64,000 nucleotides of DNA from Moorella sp. Hama-1 (GCF_023734095.1 NZ_AP024620.1:1174501-1238500), one strand, 5' to 3'. Positions 16,676-29,029 are shown, numbered from the stretch's first letter. Program-made: numbers and translations. Notes: generated by a model from the sequence alone, not told the origin.

Positions 16676-18769
16676 TTGGCCAAGACCCTGGTTATCGTAG
16701 AATCTCCGGCCAAGGCAAAAACCATCGGTAAATTTCTGGGCAAGAATTATATTATCAAGCCATCCATGGGGCATGTTCGGGACCTGCCGAAAAGCCAGTT
16801 CGGCGTTGATGTGGAAAACAATTTTGAGCCCCGTTATATAACCATCCGGGGTAAGGGGGAAATCGTTAAAGAGCTACGGGCGGCCGCTCAAAAGGCCGGG
16901 CGGGTATTACTGGCCCCGGACCCGGACCGGGAAGGGGAGGCCATCGCCTGGCACCTGCAGCACCTCCTCGACCTGCCCGCTGCACCCATCCGGATCGAAT
17001 TCAATGAAATCACCCGTAATGCCATCCAGGAGGCCGTCAAAAAACCCCGGAAAATCGATCAGGACCGGGTCGATGCCCAGCAGGCGCGGCGGATTCTGGA
17101 CCGGGTGGTCGGCTACCGCCTGAGCCCCCTCCTCTGGCGCAAGGTTCGTAAAGGCTTGAGCGCCGGCCGCGTGCAGTCAGTAGCCGTTCGTTTGATTGTC
17201 GACCGGGAACAGGAGATTGCAGCCTTCCAACCGGAGGAGTACTGGAGCCTGACGGCCTGGTTGTTACCGGAGCAGGAAAAGAGTGATGCTTTTCCGGCCA
17301 GGCTCTTAAAGTATGCCGGCAGCGACCTCAATATTAAAAGCAAGGAAGAGATGGAGTCCATCCTGCAGGCCCTGGATGGCGCTGCCTATACTGTTACAGA
17401 GGTCAAGCAGCGGGAGCGACGCAAAAACCCGGCGGCTCCCTTTACCACCAGTACCCTGCAGCAGGAGGCCTATCGCAAATTAAACTTCACCTCCCGGCGG
17501 ACCATGCAGGTAGCCCAGCAGCTCTACGAAGGGATAGACCTGGGCGGGGGCCAGGGACCAGTAGGCTTGATTACCTATATCCGTACCGATTCCACCCGAG
17601 TGGCCAACGTGGCCCAGCTGGAAGCCCGCGATTTTTTAATGGAACGCTTCGGCCCGGAGTATGTTCCGGAAAGTTTACGGCAGTTTAAAGGTCGCAAGGA
17701 TATCCAGGACGCCCATGAGGCTATCCGGCCGACGTCAGTCTGGCGGGAGCCGGCGGCTTTGAAGAATTCCCTCACCCGGGACCAGTACCGCCTCTATAAT
17801 CTCATCTGGGAGCGCTTTGTGGCCAGCCAGATGCAAGCAGCAGTAATGGACACGGTGACGGTGGATATCACTGCCGGGCCCGGTCTCTTCCGGGCGACGG
17901 GCTCGGTAATCAAGTTTCCGGGTTACTTAAAGGTCTACCAGGAAGGCCGGGATGGCGAGGATAAAGAGCAGGAGCAGCGGCTGCCTCCCCTGGCCACCGG
18001 TCAGTCCCTGGAGTTGCAATCCCTGGAACCCAAGCAGCACTTTACCCAGCCCCCGCCCCGCTATACCGAGGCCACCCTGGTCAAGACCATGGAGGAATTG
18101 GGCATCGGCAGGCCCAGCACCTATGCGCCGACCATTGAGACCATCATCCAGCGGGGTTATGTGGCCAGGGAGCAGAAACAGTTCATGCCCACGGAACTGG
18201 GCCGGGTGGTTGTTGATTTATTAAAGCAGCACTTCCCGCAGATAATCGACGTAGAATTTACGGCCCACATGGAAGAGCAGCTGGATGCCGTCGAGGCCGG
18301 CAAAGTATCCTGGCGCCAGGTCCTGGCGGAGTTTTACGGTCCCTTTGCCGAGGTGCTGAAAAAGGCCGAAGAGGAGATCGGCACCGTCGAACTGCCGGAG
18401 GAGGTCAGCGAAGAAAAGTGTGAACTCTGCGGTCGTAACCTGGTGGTCAAGATGGGCCGTTACGGTAAATTCCTGGCCTGCCCTGGTTTTCCGGAGTGCC
18501 GCTTTACCAAACCCCTGCTGGAGACCATCGGCGTCAATTGTCCCGAGTGCGGGGGGCAGATCGTCGCCCGGAGGACCAAAAAGGGCCGGCGCTTTTACGG
18601 TTGCCAGAATTACCCGAGGTGCACCTATGTATCCTGGGATAAACCGACCAATCAAACTTGCCCCCGCTGCGGTACCCGCCTGGTGGAAAAAACCACCCGC
18701 CAGGGCAGCCGCCTGATCTGCCCCAATAAGGAATGCGGCTACGCGGAAGAGGTCCGGCAGGCGAAGTGA
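16676..18769 (+). CDS. topA: DNA topoisomerase I
   Basis: 697 residues. The N-terminal TOPRIM domain (LVIVESPAKAKTIGKFLG; DPDREGEAIAWH) is followed by the topoisomerase IA core with catalytic Tyr301 in LITYIRTDSTR, and the C-terminus has three Cys4 zinc ribbons (CELCGRNL..CPGFPEC, CPECGGQI..CQNYPRC, CPRCGTRL..CPNKEC). It relaxes negative supercoils by single-strand passage. The TTG start at 16676 is set by AAGGAGGG upstream and by the family N-terminus. It heads the conserved order topA-trmFO-xerC-hslV-hslU-codY. Confidence 0.95.
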   Translation: MAKTLVIVESPAKAKTIGKFLGKNYIIKPSMGHVRDLPKSQFGVDVENNFEPRYITIRGKGEIVKELRAAAQKAGRVLLAPDPDREGEAIAWHLQHLLDLPAAPIRIEFNEITRNAIQEAVKKPRKIDQDRVDAQQARRILDRVVGYRLSPLLWRKVRKGLSAGRVQSVAVRLIVDREQEIAAFQPEEYWSLTAWLLPEQEKSDAFPARLLKYAGSDLNIKSKEEMESILQALDGAAYTVTEVKQRERRKNPAAPFTTSTLQQEAYRKLNFTSRRTMQVAQQLYEGIDLGGGQGPVGLITYIRTDSTRVANVAQLEARDFLMERFGPEYVPESLRQFKGRKDIQDAHEAIRPTSVWREPAALKNSLTRDQYRLYNLIWERFVASQMQAAVMDTVTVDITAGPGLFRATGSVIKFPGYLKVYQEGRDGEDKEQEQRLPPLATGQSLELQSLEPKQHFTQPPPRYTEATLVKTMEELGIGRPSTYAPTIETIIQRGYVAREQKQFMPTELGRVVVDLLKQHFPQIIDVEFTAHMEEQLDAVEAGKVSWRQVLAEFYGPFAEVLKKAEEEIGTVELPEEVSEEKCELCGRNLVVKMGRYGKFLACPGFPECRFTKPLLETIGVNCPECGGQIVARRTKKGRRFYGCQNYPRCTYVSWDKPTNQTCPRCGTRLVEKTTRQGSRLICPNKECGYAEEVRQAK

Positions 18770-18784
18770 ACCCTATCTACGGAG

Positions 18785-18802
18785 GAGCCCCTCATGGGGG
18801 CA
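18785..18802 (+). terminator. short hairpin after topA
   Basis: GCCCC and GGGGC pair around a small loop, just after the topA stop. The lack of a T-tract makes true termination uncertain. Confidence 0.3.
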
Positions 18803-18840
18803 AATTCCACCAGCGAACGGGAGAAATGAGAGTTCGGTAA

Positions 18841-18915
18841 GCTTTAATCTGAAACTGGCGCAGCCAGTTTCTACGAGCCTCTCACATCTCACATCCCACA
18901 TCTCACATCTCATTT
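18841..18915. repeat. dispersed hairpin repeat, copy A, with CTCACATC tandem units
   Basis: A 33-bp block (18841-18873) centred on the stem GAAACTGGC-GCA-GCCAGTTTC is present in inverted orientation at 60168-60200 with 32 of 33 bases identical. To its right lie four or five imperfect CTCACATC units running to the trmFO ribosome site. Confidence 0.75.
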
Positions 18916-18933
18916 CGGAGGAACAAAAAGAAG

Positions 18934-20244
18934 TTGCCTGACAAAGTGACCATTATCGGCGGCGGCCTGGCTGGCAGCGAGGCGGCCTGGCAGGCCGCCC
19001 GGCGGGGGGTTGCAGTCGAACTGTGGGAGATGCGGCCTGAGAAACTCACCCCCGCCCACAGCACCGGGTACCTGGCCGAACTCGTCTGCTCCAACTCCCT
19101 GCGGGCTGACTCCCTGGAAAACGCCGCCGGCCTGCTGAAAGCAGAGATGCGCCAGGCCGGTTCCTTGATTATGGCAGTAGCGGCCACCTGCCGCGTCCCG
19201 GCAGGTAAGGCCCTGGCCGTGGACCGGGAGGAATTCGCGGCCCGGGTGACGGCAGCTATAGAAAGTCACCCGGGAATTACCCTGGTCCGGGAAGAGATGC
19301 AGGTTATCCCCGGCGACGGCGTTGTTATTATCGCCACCGGGCCGTTGACTTCACCGGCCATGACCCGGGCCCTGCAGGAATTTGCCGGTGCCGAATACCT
19401 TTACTTTTACGACGCGGCAGCCCCCATTGTTACGGCGGAATCCCTGGACTACAGCCGCATTTTCCGGGCTTCCCGTTATGGCAGGGGAGAGGACTACCTC
19501 AACTGCCCCTTTAACCAGGAAGAATACGAGGCTTTTTACCAGGCCCTGGTGGCAGCTGAACGGCACGCCGGGCATGAGTTCGAAGCGGAAGTAGTCTTTG
19601 AGGGGTGTATGCCGGTGGAGGTCATGGCCGCCAGGGGAAAGGATACCCTGCGTTTCGGCCCCCTGCGTCCCGTGGGCTTAATTGATCCGGCAACGGGGCA
19701 GGAGCCTTATGCCGTGGTCCAGTTACGCCAGGATAATGCTGCCGGCACCCTGTATAACCTGGTGGGTTTCCAGACCAGCCTCAGGTGGGGGGAGCAAGAG
19801 CGGGTTTTTCGCCTGATACCCGGCCTCCAGGAGGCCGAATTTGTACGCTTCGGGGTAATGCACCGCAATACCTACATTAATTCACCCCTCCTGCTGCAAC
19901 CAACCCTGCAATTAAAAGCCGAGCCCCGGATTTTCCTGGCCGGCCAGTTGACCGGGGTAGAGGGCTATATAGAATCGGCCGCCTGCGGCCTGGTAGCCGG
20001 GATTAATGCCGCCCGTTACGTCCGGGGAGAAGAACCCCTGGTCCCGTCAACCTTTACAGCCCACGGGGCCCTCCTGCATTACATTACCGATCCCACCCAT
20101 ACTCCTTTTCAACCCATGCATATCAATTACGGCCTTCTGCCCCCCCTGGAAAAGCGCATCAGGAATCGGGCCGAACGCAACCGCGACCTGGCCGACCGGG
20201 CTTTAAAAATTTGGGCCGGCAGCGGTGAATTTTCCGGCAATTAA
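18934..20244 (+). CDS. trmFO: methylenetetrahydrofolate-tRNA uracil-5-methyltransferase TrmFO
   Basis: 436 residues. The FAD-binding motif [21 protein letters not shown] is at the N-terminus, followed by [11 protein letters not shown], the conserved Cys of [11 protein letters not shown]-type (here [14 protein letters not shown]), and [27 protein letters not shown] near the end. It makes ribothymidine-54 in the tRNA T-loop using methylene-THF and reduced FAD, the Firmicute alternative to SAM-dependent TrmA. TTG 18934 is the start (CGGAGGAAC upstream). It lies between topA and xerC as in Bacillus. Confidence 0.94.
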   Translation: MPDKVTIIGGGLAGSEAAWQAARRGVAVELWEMRPEKLTPAHSTGYLAELVCSNSLRADSLENAAGLLKAEMRQAGSLIMAVAATCRVPAGKALAVDREEFAARVTAAIESHPGITLVREEMQVIPGDGVVIIATGPLTSPAMTRALQEFAGAEYLYFYDAAAPIVTAESLDYSRIFRASRYGRGEDYLNCPFNQEEYEAFYQALVAAERHAGHEFEAEVVFEGCMPVEVMAARGKDTLRFGPLRPVGLIDPATGQEPYAVVQLRQDNAAGTLYNLVGFQTSLRWGEQERVFRLIPGLQEAEFVRFGVMHRNTYINSPLLLQPTLQLKAEPRIFLAGQLTGVEGYIESAACGLVAGINAARYVRGEEPLVPSTFTAHGALLHYITDPTHTPFQPMHINYGLLPPLEKRIRNRAERNRDLADRALKIWAGSGEFSGN

Positions 20245-20298
20245 CTTGCACTTTAAAAGCGAATATGATAGCATATATGCCGTCCGGGGGTGAACTGA

Positions 20299-21240
20299 AT
20301 GCCCGGGGATCCCTTTGCCGAGGCTCTGGAGGGGTTTATCACCTACCTGCAGGGCGAGAAACAGGCCTCACCGGCCACCATTGACGCCTACCGGGTGGAT
20401 ATTGAACAATTTGCCGCCTTTGTCACTAAGCGGTTGGACGCTAAAGCCGGCCCGGCAAAAGTGGATATCTGGCTGGTGCGGCGTTACCTGGGCTGGCTCA
20501 ACCAGCTCGGCCGCCAGAGAGCGAGCATAAACCGCAAACTGGCTGCCCTGCGCGCCTTTTATCGTTTCCTGCTCCGGACGGAGCAGATTACAAGCAATCC
20601 CATAGTCCTGCTGAGTGGACTACGCAAGGAAAAAAAACTACCCCGCTACCTTGGCCATGGGGAGATCGATAAACTTTTAAGCATACCAGCAACTACTGCG
20701 TTAGGGTTAAGGGACCGGGCCATCCTGGAAACCCTTTACTCGTCGGGCATCAGGGTGGCCGAACTGGTAGGCCTGGACCAGGAAGATTTGGACCTGGAGG
20801 CCGGATACGCCCGGGTCCTGGGTAAAGGCCGGCGGGAAAGGATAGTACCCCTAGGCCGTTATGCCGTCAAAACCCTGCAGGATTACCTGCACCGGGGCCG
20901 GCCGCAGTTGGCCATTCGGCGTAATCCCCCGGAAGCTGAAGCCCTCTTTTTAAACCACCTGGGCGGGCGGCTGACAGTCCGGGGCGTCCGGGAACGCCTG
21001 CATCACTATGTAGAAAAAGCGGCCCTGACGGCAGGTATCTCCCCCCACACCCTTCGCCATACCTTTGCTACCCACCTCCTGGAGGGTGGGGCTGACCTCC
21101 GGGTGGTCCAGGAACTCCTGGGTCACGTCCGGCTGGCCACAACCCAGATTTACACCCACGTCAGCCAGGCCAGGTTACGGGAAGTTTACCAGCAGTTTCA
21201 CCCGCGAGCTACTTGTACAAATCCCGACAGGGAGGGATGA
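20299..21240 (+). CDS. xerC: tyrosine recombinase XerC
   Basis: 313 residues. An N-terminal SAM-like core-binding domain (about 8-95) is followed by the catalytic domain with Arg152, Lys in [10 protein letters not shown], His250-x-x-Arg253 (HTLRH), His276 (LLGH) and nucleophile Tyr285. It resolves chromosome dimers at dif with a partner recombinase. The position inside topA-trmFO-xerC-hslUV identifies the housekeeping enzyme and not a phage integrase. Its stop abuts the hslV ribosome site. Confidence 0.92.
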   Translation: MPGDPFAEALEGFITYLQGEKQASPATIDAYRVDIEQFAAFVTKRLDAKAGPAKVDIWLVRRYLGWLNQLGRQRASINRKLAALRAFYRFLLRTEQITSNPIVLLSGLRKEKKLPRYLGHGEIDKLLSIPATTALGLRDRAILETLYSSGIRVAELVGLDQEDLDLEAGYARVLGKGRRERIVPLGRYAVKTLQDYLHRGRPQLAIRRNPPEAEALFLNHLGGRLTVRGVRERLHHYVEKAALTAGISPHTLRHTFATHLLEGGADLRVVQELLGHVRLATTQIYTHVSQARLREVYQQFHPRATCTNPDREG

Positions 21241-21242
21241 GG

Positions 21243-21773
21243 GTGAATATAGAAGGTACCACCATTATTGCCGTCCGCCACCAAGGGCGAGTTGCCCTGG
21301 CCGGTGACGGCCAGGTGACCTTTGGTAATACCATTATGAAACATAAAGCCCGTAAGGTCCGGCGCCTTTACCAGGACCGGGTCCTGGCCGGGTTCGCCGG
21401 GAGTGTCGCCGATGCCTTTACCCTTTTCGAAAAGTTTGAGGCCAAGCTGGAAGCCTTTCACGGGAACTTGCAGCGGGCCGCCGTCGAGTTAGGGAAAGAC
21501 TGGCGCACGGACCGGTTTCTGCGGCGCCTGGAAGCCATGCTGGTGGTAGCTGATAAAGAACACCTGCTGATTATTTCCGGCAGTGGCGAGATTGTCGAAC
21601 CCGATGATGGTATCGCGGCCATTGGCTCCGGCGGGCCCTATGCCCTGGCGGCAGCCCGGGCTCTGGTAGCCCATACCAGCCTGGGTGCCGGGGAAATTGC
21701 CCGGGAAGCCATGAACATCGCCGCCGCCATCTGCATCTATACTAATAACAACATTATCGTCGAAGAGCTTTAA
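21243..21773 (+). CDS. hslV: ATP-dependent protease subunit HslV (ClpQ)
   Basis: 176 residues. It has the proteasome-like N-terminal-nucleophile fold with [22 protein letters not shown]; a Thr of that TT pair becomes the catalytic N-terminus after processing. [14 protein letters not shown] and [17 protein letters not shown] close the fold. GTG 21243 is preferred because GGAGGG lies six bases upstream, whereas ATG 21237 directly abuts it. It forms a dodecamer capped by HslU hexamers, encoded 19 bp downstream. Confidence 0.93.
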   Translation: MNIEGTTIIAVRHQGRVALAGDGQVTFGNTIMKHKARKVRRLYQDRVLAGFAGSVADAFTLFEKFEAKLEAFHGNLQRAAVELGKDWRTDRFLRRLEAMLVVADKEHLLIISGSGEIVEPDDGIAAIGSGGPYALAAARALVAHTSLGAGEIAREAMNIAAAICIYTNNNIIVEEL

Positions 21774-21792
21774 TCCTGGGGAGGGAAGTTAG

Positions 21793-23175
21793 TTGGAGTT
21801 TACGCCCCGGCAGATCGTAGCAGAGCTGGATCGCTATATTATCGGCCAGGAAGAGGCCAAGAAATGCGTGGCTGTAGCCCTGCGCAATCGTTACCGCCGG
21901 CAAAAATTAAGCCCGGAGCTGCGGGATGAGGTTTTACCTAAAAATATCATCATGATTGGACCAACGGGCGTCGGCAAAACAGAGATTGCCCGCCGCCTGG
22001 CCAAAATGGTCGGAGCCCCCTTTTTAAAGGTCGAAGCCACCCGTTTCACTGAAGTGGGTTATGTAGGCCGCGATGTGGAATCAATGATTCGCGAACTGGT
22101 AGAAAATGCCGTCAGAATGGTTAAAATAGAGAAGCGGGCTGAAGTTGAAGACCGGGCTGCCAAACTGGCGGAGAAACGCCTGCTGGACCTGGTTCTTCCC
22201 GGCCAAGGTAAGGATAAGGTGACCCACAATCCCTGGGAGGTCCTCTTCGGAGGTTCGAGAGCAGGTGAAGAGACACCAGGGGAAGAAGACAACCTTAGGG
22301 AGAAAAGGGCGATCCTCAAAGAAAAGCTTAAGCGCCGGGAACTGGAAGATATGATGGTCGAGATTGAAGTAGAAGATACCGCCGGTCCGGGAGGAGTGGT
22401 CCTGGGCGGCCTGGGGCTGGAGGAGTTGGGCATCAATCTCCAGGATATGCTGGGTAATATGCTGCCCCGGCGCAAGCGCAAGCGCCTGGTAACAGTAGCC
22501 GAAGCCCGGCGCATTCTGACACAGCAGGAAGCCGATAAATTAATTGATATGGACGATGTCACGGCCGTCGCCGTCCAGCGGGTCGAACAGGAAGGCATTA
22601 TCTTCCTGGATGAGATCGATAAAATAGCCGGCCGGGAGAGCAGTCACGGCCCGGATGTTTCCCGGGAAGGGGTCCAGCGGGACATCCTGCCCATTGTTGA
22701 AGGCACAACGGTCCAGACCAAATATGGCCCGGTGAAAACCGATCACATCCTGTTTATCGCCGCCGGTGCCTTCCATGTGGCCAAACCAGCGGATCTGATC
22801 CCCGAACTCCAGGGACGCTTTCCCCTGCGGGTAGAACTCCAGAGCCTGGACCGGGAAGACTTTCAGCGGATTTTAACAGAACCCAAGAATTCCCTGTTAA
22901 AACAGTACAAGGCACTATTGGCAGTTGATGGCATCGAATTACAATTTTCAACCGATGCTATTGCGGAAATTGCCGATATTGCTTATACTGTAAATACTCA
23001 AGGCGAAGACATCGGCGCTCGGCGCCTGCACACTATCCTGGAAAAGATACTGCAGGATCTCCTTTTTAACGCCCCGAATGTGCAGGAGCGCCAGGTGGTT
23101 ATCGATCGCACCTATGTCCGCCGGCAATTAGGTGACATCATGCAGCGCTCCGATGTGCAAGCATATATACTGTAA
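21793..23175 (+). CDS. hslU: ATPase subunit HslU (ClpY)
   Basis: 460 residues. The AAA+ protein starts [21 protein letters not shown], with Walker [10 protein letters not shown], the pore segment GYVGRDVES, a charged intermediate domain (about 110-240) and Walker [14 protein letters not shown], and ends with the conserved AYIL tail that activates HslV. It unfolds substrates for HslV. The start is TTG 21793 after GGGGAGGGAAG. Confidence 0.95.
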   Translation: MEFTPRQIVAELDRYIIGQEEAKKCVAVALRNRYRRQKLSPELRDEVLPKNIIMIGPTGVGKTEIARRLAKMVGAPFLKVEATRFTEVGYVGRDVESMIRELVENAVRMVKIEKRAEVEDRAAKLAEKRLLDLVLPGQGKDKVTHNPWEVLFGGSRAGEETPGEEDNLREKRAILKEKLKRRELEDMMVEIEVEDTAGPGGVVLGGLGLEELGINLQDMLGNMLPRRKRKRLVTVAEARRILTQQEADKLIDMDDVTAVAVQRVEQEGIIFLDEIDKIAGRESSHGPDVSREGVQRDILPIVEGTTVQTKYGPVKTDHILFIAAGAFHVAKPADLIPELQGRFPLRVELQSLDREDFQRILTEPKNSLLKQYKALLAVDGIELQFSTDAIAEIADIAYTVNTQGEDIGARRLHTILEKILQDLLFNAPNVQERQVVIDRTYVRRQLGDIMQRSDVQAYIL

Positions 23176-23195
23176 AGAAAGGAAGATGCTAATCT

Positions 23196-23978
23196 ATGGA
23201 AAACCTCCTTGAGCGATCAAGAAAAATCAACCGTCTCCTCCAGCGGGCGGCCGGTAACCCGGTGGACTTTCAAGAAATGGCCAGTGTCATGCGCGATGTG
23301 CTGGGGGCCAACACCTATATCGTCGGCCGCCATGCCCGCGTTTTGGGCTACGCCTTTATTGAAGGTTTCACCTGCGACATCATGGAAGAGATTGTCTTCC
23401 AGTCCGAGAGGTTCCCGGAACAATACAATGAGCAGTTGTTGCGCATTGATGAAACCCAGGCCAACTTCTGCCAGGTGGGTAATGGCTGCGTTTTTGATAT
23501 GGACAAAAAATGCGTCTTTAACAACAAGCTGACGACAGTCGTACCCATTATCGGCGGTGGCCAGCGCCTGGGAACCCTGGTCCTGTCCAAATTCAATGTC
23601 CGCTTTGATGATGAAGACCTGGTCCTGGCCGAGTACGGGGCTACAGTAGTTGGTATGGAGATCCTGCGGGCTAAAGCCGATAAAATCGAGGATGAGGCGC
23701 GGAAACGGGCTGCCGTCCATGTAGCCCTGGCCACCCTGTCCTATTCCGAACTGGAGGCCGTGGAGCATATCTTTGCCGAACTGGACGGCGATGAAGGTAT
23801 CCTGGTGGCCAGTAAGATCGCCGATCGGGCGGGCATTACCCGTTCGGTCATTGTCAACGCTCTGCGTAAATTTGAGAGCGCCGGGGTTATCGAGTCCAAG
23901 TCTCTGGGTATGAAGGGCACCTATATCCGTGTCCTCAATGATCACCTGCTAGAAGAACTGGAAAAGCTGCGCCATTAA
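23196..23978 (+). CDS. codY: global transcriptional regulator CodY
   Basis: 260 residues, the standard length. The N-terminal GAF domain that senses branched-chain amino acids ([19 protein letters not shown]) is followed by a C-terminal winged helix-turn-helix with the strongly conserved recognition segment [29 protein letters not shown] and Ile/Leu/Val raise its DNA affinity, repressing starvation genes and sporulation entry. It closes the xerC-hslUV-codY operon, as in Bacillus. GAAAGGAAG precedes the ATG. Confidence 0.96.
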   Translation: MENLLERSRKINRLLQRAAGNPVDFQEMASVMRDVLGANTYIVGRHARVLGYAFIEGFTCDIMEEIVFQSERFPEQYNEQLLRIDETQANFCQVGNGCVFDMDKKCVFNNKLTTVVPIIGGGQRLGTLVLSKFNVRFDDEDLVLAEYGATVVGMEILRAKADKIEDEARKRAAVHVALATLSYSELEAVEHIFAELDGDEGILVASKIADRAGITRSVIVNALRKFESAGVIESKSLGMKGTYIRVLNDHLLEELEKLRH

Positions 23979-24026
23979 TACCTGCGGTCGCGGCCTGTTA
24001 CTATGGTAGCCATTACTGCCTTAGAC

Positions 24027-24065
24027 TTGCCGGCACCAGAGGTTTATGCTATACTAACCTCTGGT
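24027..24065 (+). promoter_or_regulatory. rpsB promoter overlapped by a 10-bp inverted repeat
   Basis: TTGCCG (24027-24032), 17 bp, TATACT (24050-24055) is a sigma-A promoter. ACCAGAGGTT (24035-24044) and AACCTCTGGT (24056-24065) form a perfect inverted repeat bracketing the -10, either an operator or a hairpin marking the codY 3' end. A roughly 100-nt leader before rpsB follows. Confidence 0.65.
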
Positions 24066-24168
24066 GTTTGATTCCACACGCGCCGGACGCCGGGAGTAGT
24101 GCCGCCTAAAAGCGGTTCCCCCGGCCGGATGAAGGTGGCGGCGGTATAAACTAAAGGAGGTGTATTTC

Positions 24169-24882
24169 ATGGCGATAATCTCCATGAAACAGTTGCTGGA
24201 GGCCGGTGTCCACTTCGGCCACCAGACCAGGCGCTGGAATCCTAAAATGGCGCCCTATATCTTTACCGAGCGTAACGGGATCTATATCATTGATCTCCAG
24301 CGCACCGTCAAGAAGATCGAAGAGGCCTATAATTTTGTCCGCGATCTCTCCCGGGACGGTGGTAAAATCCTCTTCGTCGGGACCAAGAAACAGGCCCAGG
24401 AAGCCGTCAAAGAAGAAGCCGAACGCTGTGGCATGTTCTATGTCAACGTCCGCTGGTTGGGTGGGACTTTGACCAATTTCCAGACCATTCGCAAGCGGGT
24501 CGACCGCCTGAGGGAACTGGAACGGATGGAGGAAGAAGGTACCTTTGACCTCCTCCCCAAAAAAGAAGTCGCCCAACTGCGCGGCGAAAGGGAGAAGTTA
24601 GAACGTTTCCTGGGCGGGATTAAGGAAATGAAAAACCTACCCGACGCCCTCTTTATAATTGACCCGCGTAAAGAACGCATCGCCGTGGCCGAGGGCCGAC
24701 GGCTGGGCATACCCATTGTAGCCATTGTGGATACCAACTGTGACCCTGATGAAATTGATTACGTAATCCCGGGCAATGATGATGCTATCCGGGCGGTGCG
24801 CCTTCTGACCAGCAAAATGGCTGACGCTGTCATTGAAGGCCAGCAGGGCCAGGATCAACCCGAGGAAGTAGTAGGCGAATAG
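24169..24882 (+). CDS. rpsB: 30S ribosomal protein S2
   Basis: 237 residues. It begins [27 protein letters not shown] and contains [27 protein letters not shown] and the [15 protein letters not shown] block, all S2 signatures. ATG 24169 has AAAGGAGGTG six bases upstream; the in-frame GTG at 24160 is part of that site. It is cotranscribed with tsf, with a GC hairpin in the 72-bp gap. The long leader may allow autogenous control by S2, as in other bacteria. Confidence 0.96.
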   Translation: MAIISMKQLLEAGVHFGHQTRRWNPKMAPYIFTERNGIYIIDLQRTVKKIEEAYNFVRDLSRDGGKILFVGTKKQAQEAVKEEAERCGMFYVNVRWLGGTLTNFQTIRKRVDRLRELERMEEEGTFDLLPKKEVAQLRGEREKLERFLGGIKEMKNLPDALFIIDPRKERIAVAEGRRLGIPIVAIVDTNCDPDEIDYVIPGNDDAIRAVRLLTSKMADAVIEGQQGQDQPEEVVGE

Positions 24883-24901
24883 CATTACAGGGGGTCATCA
24901 T

Positions 24902-24919
24902 GGGGGCTAACGCCCCCTT
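24902..24919 (+). terminator. hairpin between rpsB and tsf
   Basis: GGGGGC-TAAC-GCCCCC forms a compact stem-loop without a T-tract. It is likely a partial terminator or RNA-stability element setting the S2 to EF-Ts ratio. Confidence 0.45.
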
Positions 24920-24954
24920 CCCCATACCAACTTCAGATGGACAGGAGTGGAATT

Positions 24955-25566
24955 ATGATCGCGGCTGCTGATGTCAAAGAACTGCGGGAACGAACCGGGG
25001 CCGGGATGATGGATTGCAAAAAAGCCCTGGAAGAAGTCAATGGTGATATGGAAAAAGCCATTGAGTACTTACGGAAAAAGGGCCTGGCTACAGCGGCCAA
25101 ACGGGCCGGCAAGGCTACCAATGAAGGCCTGGTCCAGGCTTATATCCACGGTGGGGGCCGCATTGGTGTCTTGATTGAGGTTAACTGCGAGACTGACTTT
25201 GTGGCCAGAACTGATGATTTCCGGGAACTAGTCCACAATCTGGCCATGCAGGTGGCCGCTTCGCGGCCGGAGTATGTAGCCCGGGAAGACGTACCGGAGG
25301 AAGTTTTAGCCCGGGAAAAAGAGATCTTGAAGGCCCAGGCTTTGAACGAAGGCAAACCGGAAAAGGTAGTGGAGAAAATTGTCAGCGGGCGCCTGGAGAA
25401 GTTTTACCAGGAAAACTGCCTCCTGGAGCAGCCTTATATTAAGGACATGGACCGGACCGTCCAGGACCTGATCAATGAAAAGGTGGCCAAATTGGGCGAA
25501 AAGGTGGTAGTCCGGCGTTTTGTCAGGTATGAAGTCGGCGAGGGTATCGTCCAACCTGAAGAATAA
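24955..25566 (+). CDS. tsf: elongation factor Ts
   Basis: 203 residues, the short form of EF-Ts with a reduced C-terminal dimerisation region. The UBA-like N-terminus [19 protein letters not shown] and the TDFVAR motif that inserts into EF-Tu and displaces Mg are present, followed by a helical core ([27 protein letters not shown]). It recycles EF-Tu-GDP. ATG 24955 follows CAGGAG; an upstream in-frame ATG at 24937 lacks a site. Confidence 0.95.
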   Translation: MIAAADVKELRERTGAGMMDCKKALEEVNGDMEKAIEYLRKKGLATAAKRAGKATNEGLVQAYIHGGGRIGVLIEVNCETDFVARTDDFRELVHNLAMQVAASRPEYVAREDVPEEVLAREKEILKAQALNEGKPEKVVEKIVSGRLEKFYQENCLLEQPYIKDMDRTVQDLINEKVAKLGEKVVVRRFVRYEVGEGIVQPEE

Positions 25567-25572
25567 ACGACC

Positions 25573-25602
25573 GGAAAAAGAGCACGGGAGTGCTCTTTTT
25601 TT
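25573..25602 (+). terminator. rho-independent terminator of rpsB-tsf
   Basis: AAAAAGAGCAC-GGGA-GTGCTCTTTTT is a perfect stem with a four-base loop and a run of T, directly after tsf. Confidence 0.9.
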
Positions 25603-25636
25603 CCGCGACCAAAGAGGAATTTTACCAAACGTGTAG

Positions 25637-26954
<1,318 letters not shown>

Positions 26955-26962
26955 TCCCCAAA

Positions 26963-27359
<397 letters not shown>

Positions 27360-27371
27360 GATGGCGACAAA

Positions 27372-27399
27372 TCCCCCTCCAGAGAGGGGGTTTGTTTTA
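27372..27399 (+). terminator. rho-independent terminator after ferredoxin
   Basis: CCCCCTC and GAGGGGG pair around a four-base loop, followed by TTTGTTTT. Confidence 0.85.
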
Positions 27400-27425
27400 T
27401 AGCTATAACCCAGGGAGGCAAACTT

Positions 27426-28205
27426 GTGTTTAGTTTTCTGAAAAAACGGCCCCGCCCCCGGGCGGCGAGGGTGGATAACCGGGAGCAGGAACTCCATCGG
27501 GAGTGCCTGCCCCGGCATGTGGCCATTATCATGGATGGTAACGGTCGCTGGGCGCGGCAGCGCGGCCTGCCCCGGCTGGCCGGACACCGGGCCGGGGTAG
27601 AATCCCTGCGGGAGATCGTCCGCGCCTGTGTGGACTGGGGCATAGGCATCCTGACGGTCTATGCTTTTTCCACAGAAAACTGGAAAAGGCCCCACGAAGA
27701 AGTCGAGGGTTTAATGAACCTGCTGGTTGAGTACCTGCGCCGGGAGCTGGCGGAGCTGCAGCAGGAAGGGGTCCAGATCCGGGCCATTGGCCGCCTGGAG
27801 GACCTGCCCCGGCGGGCCCGGGAAGAACTGGAGCGGGCCATTAAGAAAACAGCCGGCAATAAGCGGTTAATCCTTAACCTGGCTTTGAATTACGGCGGCC
27901 GGAGGGAACTGGTTGATGCCTGCCGGCAGATTGCCGCACGGGTAGCCCGGGGCGAATTGAAGCCGGAAGCCATTGACGAAGAGGTAGTGAGTAACTCTTT
28001 ATATACCGCCGGCCTGCCGGATCCCGACCTGTTAATTCGCCCTTCCGGGGAGCTGCGGGTGAGTAATTTTTTGCTCTGGCAGCTGGCCTATACGGAGTTC
28101 TGGATTACCAGTACCTACTGGCCCGACTTCCGGCGTGAGGAACTACGCCAGGCCCTGCTGAACTACCAGCAAAGGGAGCGGCGTTTTGGCGGTCTCAAAA
28201 TCTAA
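27426..28205 (+). CDS. uppS: undecaprenyl diphosphate synthase
   Basis: 259 residues. The cis-prenyltransferase signature HVAIIMDGNGRWARQRG (catalytic Asp, P-loop Arg) is followed by GHRAGVESLREIV, TVYAFSTENWKRP, and the C-terminal PDLLIRPSGELRVSNFLLWQLAYTEFW. It adds isopentenyl units to make the C55 carrier lipid for wall polymers. The start is GTG 27426 after GGGAGGC. It heads uppS-cdsA-ytvI-dxr-rseP-ispG-proS, which also supplies its own isoprenoid precursors. Confidence 0.95.
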   Translation: MFSFLKKRPRPRAARVDNREQELHRECLPRHVAIIMDGNGRWARQRGLPRLAGHRAGVESLREIVRACVDWGIGILTVYAFSTENWKRPHEEVEGLMNLLVEYLRRELAELQQEGVQIRAIGRLEDLPRRAREELERAIKKTAGNKRLILNLALNYGGRRELVDACRQIAARVARGELKPEAIDEEVVSNSLYTAGLPDPDLLIRPSGELRVSNFLLWQLAYTEFWITSTYWPDFRREELRQALLNYQQRERRFGGLKI

Positions 28206-28223
28206 CCCGATGGTGGTGTGGTT

Positions 28224-29012
28224 ATGCTTGCTGCCAGGCTGGTAGTGGCCCTGGTGGGTATCCCGTTACTGCTGGGGGTAACTTTTTTAGGGGGGTGGTG
28301 GCTGAACCTGCTGGTCAGCCTTTTGACCGCAGTAGGTTTGCTGGAGTTTTTTCACCTGGCCACCCGCTGGGAAATAAAACCCCTGGTACCGTTTGGCCTT
28401 TTGGCAGGCTTGTTCTTGATTCCGGTAGCATATCTTAATAAGGGAATACCTGCCTGGGCAACAGGCGTTTTTACCACCGGCCTGCTCCTCCTTTTCCTGG
28501 CCCGGTTTCCCCGGGTTAAAGTAGTCGACCTGGCAGTTACCTTCCTGGGCATCTGGTATGTGGGCGGCTTCCTGGCTTACCTGCCCCTGCTGCGCCTGTT
28601 ACCGGGAGGGGCCGGTATTCTTACAATAACCTTCCTTTTAACCTGGGCCAACGACACGGGTGCCTATTTTTGTGGTTTGCTCTTTGGTCGCTACCATCCC
28701 TGGCCCGATTTGAGCCCCGGGAAAACTCTGGCGGGGGCCTTCGGTGGCCTGGCCGGGAGCTTAATCGTGGCCCTGGCGGTGGGACCGTTGTTCTTACCCG
28801 AACCCGGCTACTGGCTCCTGGGAGGGTTGGGTCTCCTGGCCTCCCTGGCCGCCCAGGCAGGCGATTTAATTGAATCCGGATTAAAGCGCCAGGCAGGGGT
28901 GAAGGATAGTGGCTGGCTCCTGCCAGGCCACGGCGGCATTTTAGACCGCTTTGACAGTTTGCTTCTGGTAGCTCCGGTGGTATACTATTATCTGGTCGTT
29001 TTTCTGTTCTAA
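28224..29012 (+). CDS. cdsA: phosphatidate cytidylyltransferase
   Basis: 262 residues, about seven membrane helices. The CDP-transferase signature is at the C-terminus: ESGLKRQAGVKDSGWLLPGHGG then ILDRFDSLL. It makes CDP-diacylglycerol for phospholipids. The ATG at 28224 gives the usual short hydrophobic N-terminus; a GTG two codons earlier is possible. It follows uppS by 18 bp. Confidence 0.93.
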   Translation: MLAARLVVALVGIPLLLGVTFLGGWWLNLLVSLLTAVGLLEFFHLATRWEIKPLVPFGLLAGLFLIPVAYLNKGIPAWATGVFTTGLLLLFLARFPRVKVVDLAVTFLGIWYVGGFLAYLPLLRLLPGGAGILTITFLLTWANDTGAYFCGLLFGRYHPWPDLSPGKTLAGAFGGLAGSLIVALAVGPLFLPEPGYWLLGGLGLLASLAAQAGDLIESGLKRQAGVKDSGWLLPGHGGILDRFDSLLLVAPVVYYYLVVFLF

Positions 29013-29029
29013 TATGAGGAGGGAAGTCT

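Noticed and set aside
20299-21240. Phage or island integrase
   Set aside because: The recombinase sits between trmFO and hslV in the conserved core operon and is XerC.
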